NCBI GenBank assembly: GCA_021432635.1 | Contig: MU270081.1 | Span: 264,942 to 328,941 of the forward strand | From: Thozetella sp. PMI_491 | Lineage: Eukaryota; Ascomycota; Sordariomycetes; Chaetosphaeriales; Chaetosphaeriaceae | Direction: 5' to 3' | DNA: 64,000 bases | In this document: one piece after another, positions 20,222-32,821 of the stretch | Layout: each line of letters opens with the position of its first letter | Numbering within the stretch: position 1 is the first letter of the stretch | The notes under the pieces: model-generated | Told to the model about the DNA's origin: nothing | Databases searched by the model: none | Seen by the model: only the letters and a program-made list of their open reading frames with translations | Made by a program: the position numbers and the translations under genes

Positions 20222-21192
20222 TGCGCTGCAGTGGCTTTTAAAAAAGAACTAAAGTAGAAGGAGCGGCGATTCCTTGGTGCTAAGTAAAACTGGGAGGGAA
20301 AGCCTAAGGCACAGAGGTATAGAAGTTTTTTATATGTGTGGAAGCCTGTCCGCACGAACCTTGTACCTACGTTTATAGCGCTTCGGCATGTGGAAATCAG
20401 GAGGAGTTACGAGATGGGATGAACTGGCCGTATGACTCCCGCCCGGATTCATGCTCGGAACACCGCAGCGCACTGGGGACTTATGTAGGGCAATGAGGAG
20501 CTAAGCAACTGTTCCAAATTTAATGCGGTTTACAGCGCTGGTGAGGTGCCGTATGTGTCCGAATTAGGCAAGCGGATAGAACCGAAGCACGAGCATACTG
20601 CACGGAGTAGTACTATTCGATAACCAGACACAGATGCACGTTGGCCAGCTATTCTACGGTATGATACTTCAGGTGTCGGCCAAGTTCGCTCCTCGCTCCT
20701 TGGGTCAAAGAAAATTTGGGCTGCAAAGGACGGGGGGGGGTCCAAGGGGGCGTCCCTTTTTCGTTTGGGGTCTAGGCTGGTCCCTTGTAAGGGCTAGACT
20801 TTGGCGACAAGGGGAAGGTGGTTGATTAGGTGCTGGCTCTGATTGATTGCGAAAAGGCATAGGGGCGATGGACCCGGAAACCGGGGCTGCGTTGGGACAA
20901 AACCCCCCACCGCCCTCACTGTGCATTTACGCACCCAACCTTGTCCGCCGCTGCCTCATTGGCCAGCGCACTTTTTGTGGCGACTCCGTTGACGTGAACG
21001 TGGAAGCTGATGGAGGCACGAAAAACTAAGAGTACAGATCGCTTCACTTTCGTCATCTACCCTTCTGCCTCGGCGCGCACCCCCGCTCTCCTTTCCTCAT
21101 TTTCCATTTCGACACCACCACCGCCGCCGACGTCGATGAGCGAGCTCTAGGTGCACTTTTTTTCTTCCCTCCCCATCCCGTCACGTCCAGCC
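20222..21192. promoter_or_regulatory. divergent intergenic region, GNAT and Spf1 genes
   Basis: 970 bp with a G9 run near 20733-20741, an ACGGAGTAG word at 20602-20610, and a CT/CA-rich stretch (21050-21190) just before the ATPase ATG. That stretch is typical of TATA-less promoters of constitutively expressed fungal genes. No frame with gene-like features was found. Confidence 0.45.
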
Positions 21193-24100
21193 ATGGCGCC
21201 GCTCGTCGACAACTCGCAGATACAGTCTGCCGAGCTCTTGACGCCGTTGCCTCTGTACCTGCATACCTACGTCTGGCCTTTCGCGATAATATGGCCCATC
21301 TTTCTTCGATACTTCCTGACCCCCGAGCTGTACGATAAGTACATCCACGCCCCCGAGTGGACTTTTGTCTGGGTCGGCTCCATCATCACCGTCCAGAGCT
21401 TGGTCTGGCTCTGCACCCACTGGAGCGTCAACCTCAACGCCGTCTTCACTGCCAAGAAGGCGCGCTCAGTTAGCGAGGCACAGCTCATCAAGGTCATTCC
21501 GATCGCCAATGCGGGTTCTGCAGGCATTTGCAAGCTCGAGCAAGAGAAGGTGAGACAGATGCTTATTTCGAGGACCCCTCGCGCAAAGTGGCCTATCCTG
21601 CTAACCACCAAATCCCCCTCCAGGTCGGCGATAAGACCAATGTGTCCTTCCTCTTCCAGAAGCGTCGTTTCCTCTACAAGCCCGAGAGCAACTCGTTCAG
21701 CGCGCTGACCTACGACATTGATGCCGAGCCCAAGCCAAAGATCGGGGCATTCCAGAACTCGAGGGGCATCGAGACCGCGGCTGAGCTCAAGCGCATTGAG
21801 CAACACTATGGCGCCAACACGTTCGATATTCCCGTCCCTACCTTCACCGAGCTATTTAAGGAACACGCCGTGGCCCCCTTCTTCGTGTTCCAGATCTTCT
21901 GTGTCGGTCTGTGGATGCTGGATGAATACTGGTACTACTCGCTGTTCACCTTGTTCATGCTTGTCGCCTTCGAGAGCACCGTCGTGTGGCAGCGCCAGCG
22001 CACACTCAACGAGTTCCGCGCCATGAGCATCAAGCCCTACGACATCTTCGTGTTCCGCCTGGGCAAGTGGACCGAGGTCCAGAGCGACCAGCTCCTTCCT
22101 GGTGATCTCGTCTCGGTCGGCCGGACTAAGGAGGACAGCGGTGTCGCCTGCGACATGCTTCTGGTGGAGGGGACTGCTATTGTCAACGAGGCCATGCTCT
22201 CGGGAGAGAGTACGCCGCTGCTGAAGGACTCGATCCAGCTCCGCCCCGGTGATGCTCTCATCGAGACCGAGGGCTTGGATAAGAACGCTTTCCTGTGGGG
22301 TGGTACCAAGGTCCTCCAAATCACGCACGGCAACCCCGACGAGGAGAAGCCCAAGCTCGCCTCCGGCGTTCCCACCCCTCCCGACAACGGCGCCATGGCC
22401 ATTGTCATGAAGACGGGCTTCGAGACCTCCCAGGGAAGCCTGGTCCGCACCATGATCTACTCGACGGAGCGCGTGTCGGCCAACAACGCCGAGGCGCTGT
22501 GGTTCATCCTCTTCCTCCTTGTCTTCGCTATCGCCGCCTCGTGGTATGTCTGGGACGAAGGTGTCCGGAAGGACCGCAAGCGATCCAAGCTGCTTCTCGA
22601 CTGCGTCCTCATCGTCACCAGCGTCGTCCCCCCTGAACTGCCCATGGAGCTCAGCCTGGCTGTCAACACTAGTTTGGCTGCCCTTGCCAAGTTCGCCATC
22701 TTCTGTACCGAGCCGTTCCGGATTCCGTTCGCCGGACGCATCGACATTGCATGCTTCGATAAGACGGGAACGCTTACCGGAGAGGATCTTGTGGTCGAAG
22801 GTATCGCGGGTCTGGGACTTGGACACTCCGGCACCGACACCCCCCGCGAGTCTGACGGCGCACACAGCCACATGACGGCGGTCCGCGATGCCGGTGTGGA
22901 AACTACCTTGGTTTTGGCCACTGCCCACGCCCTAGTTCGCCTAGATGAAGGAGACATCGTCGGTGACCCCATGGAGAAGGCTACCCTCAGCGCGCTGGGC
23001 TGGGTTTTGAACAAGAACGACATCCTTGCCACGAAGCCCTCGACCGCTGCCGCCGGCGGCACCACCGGTACTGTCCAGATCAAGCGTCGTTTCCAGTTCT
23101 CCTCAGCTCTGAAGCGCCAGAGCTCTGTCGCCACCATCGCTGCCACGGACCCGAAGACCGGCCAGAGGATGAAAGGTACCTTCGTCGGTGTCAAGGGTGC
23201 TCCCGAGACGATCCAGAAGATGCTGGTCACTGTTCCCAAAGACTACGAGGAGACATTCAAATACTTCACGCGCCGCGGATCCCGTGTTCTCGCACTCGCC
23301 TACAAGCAGCTCACTACTGACAACGAACTCGGAACCAAGTCGATCAACGATCTGAAGCGTGAGAAGGTTGAGGCTGACCTGATCTTCGCTGGCTTCCTTG
23401 TCCTCCAGTGCCCTCTAAAGGATGATGCCAAGGAGGCCGTCCGGATGCTCAATGAAAGCAGCCACCGCGTTGTGATGATCACCGGAGACAACCCCCTGAC
23501 CGCTGTCCATGTTGCCAAGGAAGTGGAGATCGTCGACCGCGACGTCCTCATCCTCGACGCTCCTGAGCACAGCGATGGCGATGACCGCATCATCTGGCGC
23601 AGTGTGGACGACAAGGTAAACATTGAGGTTGACCCTACCAAGCCCATCGACCCCGAGATCATCAAGACGAAGGACCTCTGCGTGACTGGCTACGCCCTGG
23701 CGAAGTACAAGGGACAGGTCGGCTGGAAGACTCTGCTGCGCTACGCCTGGGTTTACGCCCGTGTGTCGCCGAAGCAAAAGGAAGAGATTCTGCTCGGCCT
23801 CAAGGACATGGGCTACTACACCCTCATGGCTGGCGATGGCACCAACGATGTCGGCGCTCTCAAGCAGGCGCACATTGGCGTTGCGCTCCTGAACGGCACC
23901 CAGGACGATCTGACCAAGATCGCCGAGCACCAGCGGAACACGCGGATGAAGGATTTGTACCAGAAGCAGGTCGACCTCATGGCTCGCTGGAACCAGCCGG
24001 CCCCCCCTGTTCCCGTCCTCATCGCGCACCTGTACCCTCCCGGACCGTCCAACCCCAACTACCAGAAGGCCATGGAGCGTGAGGCCCAGAAGAAGGGCAT

Positions 24101-25317
24101 CACGGTCGAAGAGCTCGCGCGTATCAGCGGCCACGACAAGGTGGAGACTATCACCAGCCCCGCGGCGCAGAAGCTGATCGACAACGACCCGAAGCGAAAG
24201 AAGGCGGCGGAGGCGTCCCAAAAGGCCGCCAGCATTGCCGACAAGTTCACGCAGAGCATGATGGACGCCGAGATGGACGATGGCGAGCCGCCTTCCCTCA
24301 AGCTCGGAGACGCCTCCGTGGCGGCTCCCTTCACCTCGAAGCTCCGCAACGTCGTTGCCATTCCCAACATTATCCGCCAAGGACGCTGCACTCTGGTCGC
24401 CACCATCCAAATGTACAAGATTCTCGCTCTCAACTGCCTGATCAGCGCCTACAGCTTGAGTGTCCTCTACCTCGAGGGCATCAAGTTCGGCGATGGCCAA
24501 ATTACCATCAGCGGTATGCTCATGAGCGTTTGCTTCCTGTCCATCTCGCGCGCTCGGACCGTCGAGGGCCTCTCCAAGGAGCGTCCACAGCCCAACATCT
24601 TTAATTTCTACATCGTCGGCTCCATCCTCGGCCAGTTTGCCGTCCACATTGTCACACTCATCTACATTGCTCGCTTCTGTGACCGTCTCGAGCCGTAAGT
24701 GCCTCTTAGTTCCCGCTGCTATGCATGCCCATCATTAACTCTTTTTCTTTAGTCGCGGTGAGATGGTTGACCTGGAGGCCGAGTTCAAGCCGTCTCTGCT
24801 CAACAGCGCTGTCTACCTGCTCCAGCTCATCCAGCAGATCTCTACCTTCGCCGTCAACTACCAGGGCCGCCCCTTCCGGGAGTCCCTTTCGGAAAACAAG
24901 GGCATGTTCTGGGGCATCATCGGTGTCACCGGTATCGCGTTTTCCTGCTCGACCGAGTTTATCCCCGAGCTCAATGAGCAGATGAAGCTGGTGCCCTTCA
25001 CCGACGAGTTCAAGACCACCATGACGGCTGTCATGATCCTTGACTATGTCGGCTGCTGGATCATCGAGGTCATCCTCAAGCGCTTGTTCAGCGATTTCCG
25101 GCCGCGCGACATCGCCGAGCGCCGCCCGGAGCAGCTCGAGCGCGAGCACGCGCGCAAGGCCGTGGAGCAGAAGGCTAAGGACGAGGCTGAAGAGAAAAAG
25201 CAGGCCGAGAAGGTCGCCGAGTTCGAGCGCAAGGTTGAGGAGCGCGCCGAGAAGATCCGCCAGTGGAGCCAAGGACGCCAGGGACAGGCGTCGCAGCCCG
25301 CGCAGGCGGCTGCGTAG
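21193..25317 (+). CDS. spf1: P5A-type ATPase of the ER (Spf1/ATP13A1 orthologue)
   Basis: Exons are 21193-21549, 21624-24694 and 24753-25317, giving 1330 residues. Introns start GTGAGA and GTAAGT. The phosphorylation motif DKTGTLT has Asp498. The P5A-specific membrane signature PPELPMELSLAVN precedes it; the TGE actuator loop is LSGES, and the hinge is AGDGTNDVGALKQAHIGVAL. N-terminal membrane segments match the Spf1-specific extension. The C-terminal tail is a long charged Glu/Lys/Arg/Ala helix. Spf1 is an ER translocase that removes mis-inserted tail-anchored or mitochondrial transmembrane helices and supports ER ion and sterol balance. A Pro/Gln-rich insert sits between the hinge and the last membrane helices, as in fungal homologues. 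The long antisense frames here are GC shadows. Very confident. Confidence 0.97.
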
Positions 25318-25771
25318 AAGCGGGTGTCGAGATGCCCGTATAGTAGATTTGTGAGACCAGCGTGCGTTGGATGTAGAGGTCTAGGAACCTAGCATGGTAG
25401 CATCGTGGAGCGGAACGGATAGATTCGAGCCGGTCTAATATTTACATAATCGCACTACTCAGTACATTCGTTTGTTACACCGTATCCATACCGATTCGAT
25501 TTAGGGTGCAGACTTTGCAAGAGGCATGAAGGTAGAAGGGATATGTCACAAGGTCATCAATACACTAGTAGAAGTTCGAGGTGCTATGATACAGCCAGGG
25601 GGATTCTATGCTTTTGACGCCAAAGCCACCTCCGAGCTGGACTGCCCTTCACGGCACGACTGGAACCATCCTTGCGTCCTCTCGGCACCATCAGCTCGTC
25701 CTCGTCCTCGTCGAGCTGGGCCGGCCATCCCGAGCCGCCCCGTCGTCCGAGGACCCTGCTACGGGCCCCGC
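25318..25771. other. intergenic between convergent genes
   Basis: About 450 bp of 3' flanks of the P5A ATPase and malate dehydrogenase genes, with AT-rich words near 25437-25500. The plus-strand frame starting at 25526 mostly lies antisense to malate dehydrogenase and is rejected. Confidence 0.4.
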
Positions 25772-27053
25772 TTATTTGCCAGGGTTGGAGGCAACGAAGG
25801 CAATACCCTTCTCAATGTTCTTCTTGAGGTCGGCGAGGGCAGCCTCGACGAGCTTCTCCTCGGCGGCATCGATGGCGCCGATGGGCAGGATCTTCTCAAC
25901 ACCGTTGGGGCCGAGCTCGACCTTGCTGCTGAAGAAGTCGATGCCCTGGTCCTTGTAGAGCGGGCTGTCGACGAAGGTGGGCTCGATCACACCCTTCTCG
26001 CCCTGGGCGGCGCGGAGGACGGACTCGGCCATGCGGGCACCGGCCATGGCCATAGAGAGGGTGGCAGAGCCGGCACCGTCCTTGGCCTTGACGACCTCGT
26101 CACCGCCGAACTGAACGCGGTTGACGAGCTCGGCATTGCTGCTGAGGTCGGGGTGGTTGCTCTGGCTGAAGAGGGGGACGATGGTGACACCGGAGTGGCC
26201 GCCGACGACGGTGATGTTCTCATCCGCGGGGTCAGTGCCCTTGATCTCTGACACGAAGCGAGAGGCGCGGACGACGTCGAGGGTGGTGACACCGAAGAGG
26301 CGCTTGGGGTTGTAGACGCCGCGGGCCTTGAAGACCTCGGCGACGATGGGCACGGTCGAGTTGACGGGGTTGCTGATGACGAGGATGTTGGCCTCGGGCG
26401 AGCTCTCGGCGGCGGCCTTGGCGAGGTCGCGCACAATGGAGGCGTTGGTGTTGAACAGGTCGTCACGGGTCATGCCGGGCTTGCGCGGCACACCAGCGGG
26501 GATGAGGACCACCTCGGCGCCCTTGAGGGCCGAAGCGAGGCCGGACGCCGTGGGCTCGTAGCCCTTGACGGTGGACTTGGTGTTGATGTGCGAGAGGTCG
26601 GCGGCGACACCTGCAGGGGTCTGGTTAGTCGCGCATAGACGGAAACGGCACCAATTGGTGCCGCTTGGGGAGCGACCAGCCAGCTAGAGCGCAGCATTGA
26701 ACCGACCAGAGCAGCAGAGGCACCGGCAGCGATGCGTACTCGGCCGAGTTAGGTCCAGCTGCGGCTCCGGAGATGGCGGATGAAGGCTGACGTACCAGGT
26801 CCGCCCCGGATATCGTACAGAGCAAGCTCGGTGACTCTGGGGTTGAGCTTCAGAAGGAGGGAGAGAGGCTGGCCAATGCCACCAGCGGCGCCGAGAACGG
26901 TCACCTTGGAGAGCTGTTGGATGCATGCGCGTCAGTATCGACGCCACCAGGATGCGTCAGCGTACTTTGGGGGGGGGGGAGCTCCGGGAGCTTGCTCACG
27001 TTGCGAGCCGAGGCCGAGAAGGCACGGCGCTGGATCCTCGAGGCCATGAACAT
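25772..27053 (-). CDS. mdh1: mitochondrial NAD-dependent malate dehydrogenase
   Basis: Exons, in coding order, are 27053-27000, 26913-26796 and 26610-25772, giving 336 residues. The first exon encodes an Arg/Ser-rich presequence ([18 protein letters not shown]). NAD is bound by [12 protein letters not shown]. The active-site loop is [16 protein letters not shown], the Asp-Arg relay is VVRASRF, and the catalytic His is in [16 protein letters not shown]. Length and motifs match the mitochondrial or glyoxysomal clade; the presequence favours mitochondria. It interconverts malate and oxaloacetate in the TCA cycle and malate-aspartate shuttle. Intron 1 (86 nt) contains a C9-10 run, and intron 2 is longer than usual at 185 nt. 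Confidence 0.96.
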
Positions 27054-28993
27054 GCTGGCGGTGGTTGTGGAGAAGCGGAAGGAGAGTTCGGGTTTGTAGG
27101 GTAGAGTCAACCTCTTGAGCTGCCGCAGATGCCGGGCTGGGTCAAAAGGGGGAAGGATGGCAGGTGTGTTTGGGGGGTATAGAAGAAAAATCGCAGAATT
27201 GGTTCGGCGGACAGGAAGCTGAGAACCGAGAAAGGTCCGGTTGAGTTCTTGAGGTAAAAAAAATTCCTCTAGACTGTTTTGGCCTAGCGCCGTTGGGGGG
27301 TGGTTGCGAGCCCGGAGCAGCTCGGGCTTCGGAAACCTCCGCTGGGGCACAGCTTCCCGGGATCGAACGAGGAGGACTCTGGGGCGGCCAATTGCATAGG
27401 TGTCTACTTGGCCCAACCAGCACGATCAGAAAGGGGAATAGGGCATCCGACCTCGCGCCACCGATCCGATGACAATATACAGATCCTACTTCGATCCGAG
27501 GAGAGTCTATAAAGTCCCCTGAAAATCATAGCTACCTTGGTTTGTTCTCCCGTCCTAACTCCTTCTCCTGGCAGAAGGAAGGGGAGCTCCGCCAAGGGTG
27601 GGACTGCCGTGAAGGAGGGAGGGCTTTCCTCCACATTGGGCGACGCATCCGGCCTGCATGTCCAGTCTGCCCCCTCCGCTCGAAGGAGGCAGCGCCACCG
27701 AGGGGTTCCGCTGCAGTGCGACCGGTGTTCGTGTCATGTGCCCCAGGTCCACTGGAGAATGTCAGGATGTCTCGAACTCACCATCTAAGACCGGGCTCCA
27801 TCTTGGTCAACGATCCTCAATCTTGCCAGTGCGCCCGGCACGGAAATGAGCTTCTATTTAACAGTGCGACTTTAGACCTCGCCGCGGTTGAAAAGGCCTC
27901 GATCTAAAAACAACTGTCGCCCAGAACTTCCCGAGCAAACACCGCCATACCTTGTGTGCATCTAGGTGCCCAGGTTTGATTTTGATGTAATGACTATATG
28001 ATGCATAATCCCGAGTATGGGAGGAACTCAAGAGGACTTGGGTTTCTCCGTAGGCTTCACCAGGCTTTTTGTCTCAGGGTGTGTAAAGGAGAGTGGTGTA
28101 GCTGTGCCCCCGTTAGCCAAAGCCTCCTCCAGAGGCGACTATGGAGGTATAGCTTACTCGCCTATCCGCCATTCTAGCCGCAGTGGTACCCCAGCAGCCA
28201 GACGCCGATGCCAAGAGACGAAATGACAAAGATTTACCTAGATGCTTTGGGGCTTTTCTTGATTACTACCTATGGCTGTGGGAAGTCCATTAACTCAGTG
28301 CCAAGGCGATTAAGATCGTTCGAGCATTGGCTTGCTAAGAGAGATAACCTTGGAAAACTGAGGGCTTGGGTGAGCCATATCCATCGCCGTAACTAGATTG
28401 CTCTGCTTCTCTACACTGTCTGAGCATGGTACTTATCCCCTATATGTTGGTGCATAGTCCACGCCGTCGTGACGCAGGATCTACGCATAGACAAAGGAGG
28501 CTGTGCCGGAACTGTGCCAATACCAGCCGTACCGAAACCACAGCCTAGGGTGAGATAAGGGCAACTCGACAAGCTCAATGCCATATTCTACGTTGGCAGA
28601 GCTTACGTTACGCAGGCAATGGAGCCGGTACAGTACACCAGTATGTTCGTTCTCTCACTCGTTATCTTGGCCTTGGTCCACATCTAAGAGAATATGAAAA
28701 GGATTTTTTGATTTGATAGTTGCAGCAAAGCTGCTAGGGACGGTCCTATAAGAGACGTGATACAGCACGAACAAGAACCCAAGAAACCCTCCCCGCCATT
28801 GGCTCGATGAGAGCGCTGCAATGGCACTGATATAGATGTATATGGGTAAAACCCACCCTCACCCGCCATCACCCTTCCCAACCGGTACGCCTGCAATCCC
28901 AAAAAGAGCCAGAAACTCCGAGGCAGCGGGTCTGGTCGCCATACCTCATCGGCCGCTTTATGTTACACCCACGGCACCTTAGGGCGGGCAAGA
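27054..28993. other. gene-poor intergenic region
   Basis: About 1.9 kb between two minus-strand genes. Malate dehydrogenase upstream sequence occupies the left end; the right end is the 3' flank of the PLAC8 gene. Short frames at 27537-27907 and 28017-28226 lack family resemblance and supporting features. No tRNA or repeat was recognised. Confidence 0.4.
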
Positions 28994-29529
28994 TTACCGA
29001 CCCATGTGCATGGGCGCCTGCTGCTGGTAGCCCGACTTGTTGATGAGCGATTGGTGCTCCTCGACCTCCCGGGCCTGCTGCATGATACCGCAGCAAGAGC
29101 AGCACCACGAGATGCAGCAGTCACCGCAGCAGCCGCCCTTGATGTGGTATTGCTCGCGGATGTCCTTGCGCTGCATCATCTGGAGGCTATCATGAATCAG
29201 CTAGCCTAAGCTCTCTGAGAGGAGAGTGAAGTGGCTGCTGTGAACCAAGAGAGTTGGAGCAACTTACAAGCATCCCCAGCCGCCAAGAGCCTGGAGACAG
29301 CAGTACCCGAAGCACATGGCATTGCAGCAGCCCGGGTCCCTCTCTCCGTTCATGCGCGCCGAGGTCTTTCCGAGGACTGTTGTAAGATGTCAGCACGCTG
29401 AGGTTACTCATACTACGTCGGCTCTCTCCTTGGGGACTAACCAATGCAAGGGCAGCAGCACGACATCAGGCAGGGGCCAGTGCAGTCGCAGATCCCCGTC
29501 TGCCATTCACGCTCGTGTCCGTGGCCCAT
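28994..29529 (-). CDS. PLAC8 (Cys-rich) family protein
   Basis: Exons, in coding order, are 29529-29442, 29376-29268 and 29186-28994, totalling 129 residues in frame. It starts MGHGHEREWQTGICDC. PLAC8 features are a first Cys cluster (CLMSCCCPCIV), a middle segment (CCNAMCFGYCC), and the family-typical MMQRKDIREQYHIKGGCCGDCC followed by CCSCCGIMQQAREVE. The tail is Gln/Met-rich. Fungal and plant members (FCR/PCR/CNR type) are small membrane proteins linked to metal efflux, calcium flux or cell size; the Cys-rich hydrophobic segments are thought to form membrane helices. The individual role is unknown. The last acceptor is ATAG at 29187; shifting to the nearby CAG breaks the frame. Confidence 0.9.
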
Positions 29530-31009
29530 GGTGGCGTTTGTGGTGTGTTGACTTGGGGATGCGAATCGAGGCTGGGCAACAGCTGAGAAAGGCGCGGGCT
29601 GGGCGATACCAATCACTCGCAAGGCTACGGAGTCGGTGGGATGGATGCAAGAGAAAATACACGGAGAGCACTCGAGGGGCGCATCTCTTTAATACACGCA
29701 GCGGCCCGCCAGCGGGCGACGATACTAATACCAATTGGCAGCATCCTGCCGGGTGTAAGAACCCAACAGGTGAGACCTAGGATCTGCGCCGCAATCTCGA
29801 CCTAGGAATAGCAACGACTGCCTTGGGCTACCTACCCAACGGTGCAGCCACACAGCCCTAGGGCCCCTACTAGGGGTCGCGAGGGATCCGCTTTGAAACC
29901 GAAATGCAGTCAGCCCCAGCGCCGAGCCCTACGAACCCTACCTAGCCTTCCCCTGCCACCAGGCACTCACTAATGCAGGTCAGCTCGTCTGTACCGAATG
30001 CGGACAACGATCGAGCTTTTCAGCGAACGGGCTAGCTTCCTTAGGCCACTTGCGAGCACTTGTTGCAGCTCCCCGCAAACCGTGGGCTAAGAGCATAATA
30101 CAGGGTCTGCCGTGGCAGATTACCACGCTCAGGATGATCCAATCATCCTGCCCGCGCGCCGGCAGCCTGCCTAGAGCATCCAAGGAAAGTTGGCCCGAAA
30201 GAGGAAGTAAGCCTCAAATGTGTTAGTGAGCGCTATCTTCCTACCGTGGGGGGAACCCCTGCAGCCGCAGGTAGCCTTAGCTTCTCGTCAGCCTGCTTGG
30301 GCCCCGATTAGGGTTATCTTCGAGGTGCAAAAAGAGGACTGCTTTTGCGAACGACAAGAGTACATATTTAGGCAGGCCTGCCGAGTATGTCGACCCGATT
30401 CGAGATTGGTCTCTGTCTGATTGGTTTCCGAATGAAACAGGAGCTGTGTGCTCCATGCCATTCCTATGTGCCTTTTATTTCGTGCCACAGCCACCTTCCG
30501 TCCGACCACGGGGTGGATAGGTCAAGGTAGGTTATCTATCCTCAGTCGCCCGTGCGGGCATCCCCTTGGCTTGCTGAACCGACGAACCCTTGGACCCTCC
30601 CAAGGTATTCGGTAAAAGGGAAACTCTGGCCAATCTCGACGATCACCAGGTAGTTTGCCCTCTCCGCGGCTGAATGGGTTGCCAATCCCCCGAGAGGAAG
30701 CACCAAGCCATCTACCCAAATGGCATGCGGGGATATTGCCCGACGCATGCTATATTATCCAGGTCCCGTACGCTGGCAAGCTTCCTCTTTGGCCCTCGGC
30801 TAGCTGGGTAACTGCAGCCAGAGGTGCATGTGGCAAGGCCAAGCGGCTTGATGAGCCGACTGGTAAATGGTGGCCTTCTTGGAGCCACCGCCGTTATGGC
30901 ATTCTTATATCCTCTGATAAGTTTGCACCACTCCCTCCGCCGTCCTGCGAAGCCGCGATGGACGTGGTCACCCTGTATTAGTCTCTTCCCCCCCCCGTGA
31001 GACGTCATA
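29530..31009. promoter_or_regulatory. divergent intergenic region, PLAC8 and S53 peptidase genes
   Basis: About 1.5 kb. A TATTAAAG-like element on the minus strand near 29690 may serve the PLAC8 gene. A C-rich run (30988-30997) lies just before the peptidase ATG. No supported gene; the frame at 30712-31251 is mostly antisense to the peptidase. Confidence 0.4.
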
Positions 31010-32821
31010 ATGCAGCTCTCTCGCCTCCTGGTGCTCGCGGGGGCGGCCCTTGCTCCTGTCGATGCCCTCAAGACGGTATTTCTCGAGCAGAGAAAAGAGC
31101 CGCCCAGGGGGTGGAGCTTTCGCGGGAGCGCGAGCCCGACCGACTCGATCCAGCTCTCCGTTGCCCTGAAGGAGTCGGACATGGACGAGCTCAAGGCGCG
31201 CCTAGCGAGGACGAGCAACCCCAACCACGCCGAATACGGGAACCACCTCACACAAGCAGAGGTCAGCGCGTACCGAAAGCCCGACCGGAAGCGGACAAGT
31301 GACGTCTACGGATGGCTACGATCGAACGGGATCCCCAACGCACGAGTCCACGACAGCTGGATTAGCTTCGACGCCAGCGTGGCGGTGGTCAAAAGTCTCT
31401 TCCAGGCAGACCTCGCATACTACTCATACAACGGAACGGAACCGCGGCTTCGGGCATTGTCCTATACCGTCCCCGAGTCCCTCCGAGATGACATCAAGTT
31501 CGTCCACCCATTGGCCAACTTCATGCCCCCGCGCCGTGAGCACCACAGGGCACACCGCGAGTCGCCGCGACCGTCGGTTCCGGGGCGCACACGGCCAGCC
31601 GCGACTGGGCCGGCTGTTGACATGCCATGTTTCACGGGCACGTACCCCGAGTGCATCAAGCAGCTGTACAACATCACATACAACCAGACGGCCCCATCGC
31701 CGGTCCGCTTTGGGATCGGCGGCTTCCTAGACCAGTATGTGAACTACAACGACGTGAAGGGGTTCATGGAGTCTTACACGCCGGAGCTCATGAACCTCAC
31801 GCCGCCGTACACCTTCCGGGTAGAGCTCGTCAACAACGGCTCTAACCTGCAGGAGCCGATATGGGAGGCGGGGATCGAAGCGTCGCTCGACGTCGAGTAC
31901 TCGCTCGCTATCGCATACCCGGCCAGCGTGACGTACTACTCAACAGGGGGGCGTGGAGAGAAACTCAACTCGACCGGCGGGCGGATCAGCGTGGAAGAGT
32001 CGGACAACGAGCCTTACTTTGAGTTCCTGCAGAGCCTACTGGCCAAGCCTGACGCGACACTGCCGCACGTGCTGTCTATCAGCTACGCCGACGACGAGCA
32101 GTCGGTCCCCGAGCCGTACGCGCGCCAGGTTTGCGACATGTTCGCTTCGCTGACGGCGCGCGGCATGTCCATCTTTGTGGCTACGGGCGACGGCGGCGCG
32201 GTCGGGACGGGCCAGAGTCAGTGCATATCCAATGACGGCGAGGGGAGAAAGTCGTTCATCCCGACCTTCCCGGCGAGCTGCCCCTACGTCACATCGGTGG
32301 GCGCGACTGACAACGTCGGCCCGCCGGTTACCGGCGCGCAGTTCAGTGCCGGCGGCTTCAGCAGCTACTTTTGGCGGCCCGACTGGCAGGACACGGTGGT
32401 GGGCGCGTACGTAGAGAAGATGGCCATGAGCGAGGACCCTAAGATGGGCTTGTTCAACGCTGCGGGCAGGGCAGTCCCCGACATCAGTGCGGTCGGAGGC
32501 GGTTTCCAGATTCAGCTGGGCGGATCGGTCACCGAGGTCTTGGGCACGAGCGCAAGCACTCCAGTCGTGGCCGGGATGGTGGCCCTGGTGAACGACGCGA
32601 GGCTCAGGGCGGGGAAGAATACCACCGGGTGGCTGAACCCGATGCTGTACTCGGCCAACATCACGAAGACGCTGCTGGACGTCACCAAGGGCTTCAGTGC
32701 TGGGTGTACGTTTCCAGACGGCACCACCCTGGATGGCTGGGAGGCCATCGTAGGATACGACTGCGTCACGGGGCTCGGCACGGTCGGCGACTTCAACCAG
32801 TTCTTGGCCGCATTCATGTAA
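31010..32821 (+). CDS. sedolisin / tripeptidyl-peptidase (S53), secreted
   Basis: A single exon of 603 residues with a signal peptide (MQLSRLLVLAGAALAPVDA). A pro-kumamolisin activation domain covers about residues 30-180; an Arg/His/Pro-rich maturation linker follows around 175-205. The S53 catalytic domain has Glu290 and Asp294 in EAGIEASLDVEYS and the nucleophile Ser514 in GTSASTP. The calcium site is formed by DVTKGFSAGC and the terminal GYDCVTGLGT. The Asp of the oxyanion hole lies in FVATGDGGA. It is expected to release tripeptides from protein N-termini at acidic pH outside the cell. Several N-glycosylation sequons (NGT, NIT, NQT, NTT) are present. It lies with GH131 and DUF1996 genes in a secreted-protein neighbourhood. 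Confidence 0.94.
   Translation: MQLSRLLVLAGAALAPVDALKTVFLEQRKEPPRGWSFRGSASPTDSIQLSVALKESDMDELKARLARTSNPNHAEYGNHLTQAEVSAYRKPDRKRTSDVYGWLRSNGIPNARVHDSWISFDASVAVVKSLFQADLAYYSYNGTEPRLRALSYTVPESLRDDIKFVHPLANFMPPRREHHRAHRESPRPSVPGRTRPAATGPAVDMPCFTGTYPECIKQLYNITYNQTAPSPVRFGIGGFLDQYVNYNDVKGFMESYTPELMNLTPPYTFRVELVNNGSNLQEPIWEAGIEASLDVEYSLAIAYPASVTYYSTGGRGEKLNSTGGRISVEESDNEPYFEFLQSLLAKPDATLPHVLSISYADDEQSVPEPYARQVCDMFASLTARGMSIFVATGDGGAVGTGQSQCISNDGEGRKSFIPTFPASCPYVTSVGATDNVGPPVTGAQFSAGGFSSYFWRPDWQDTVVGAYVEKMAMSEDPKMGLFNAAGRAVPDISAVGGGFQIQLGGSVTEVLGTSASTPVVAGMVALVNDARLRAGKNTTGWLNPMLYSANITKTLLDVTKGFSAGCTFPDGTTLDGWEAIVGYDCVTGLGTVGDFNQFLAAFM

Noticed and set aside
21852-24647. Very long antisense frames (up to 410 codons) across the P5A ATPase gene
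   Set aside because: They mirror the strongly GC-biased third positions of the real gene and encode low-complexity Asp/Leu/Gly-rich sequence without motifs.
25526-26251. Plus-strand frame of 241 codons
   Set aside because: Mostly antisense to malate dehydrogenase; composition shadow.
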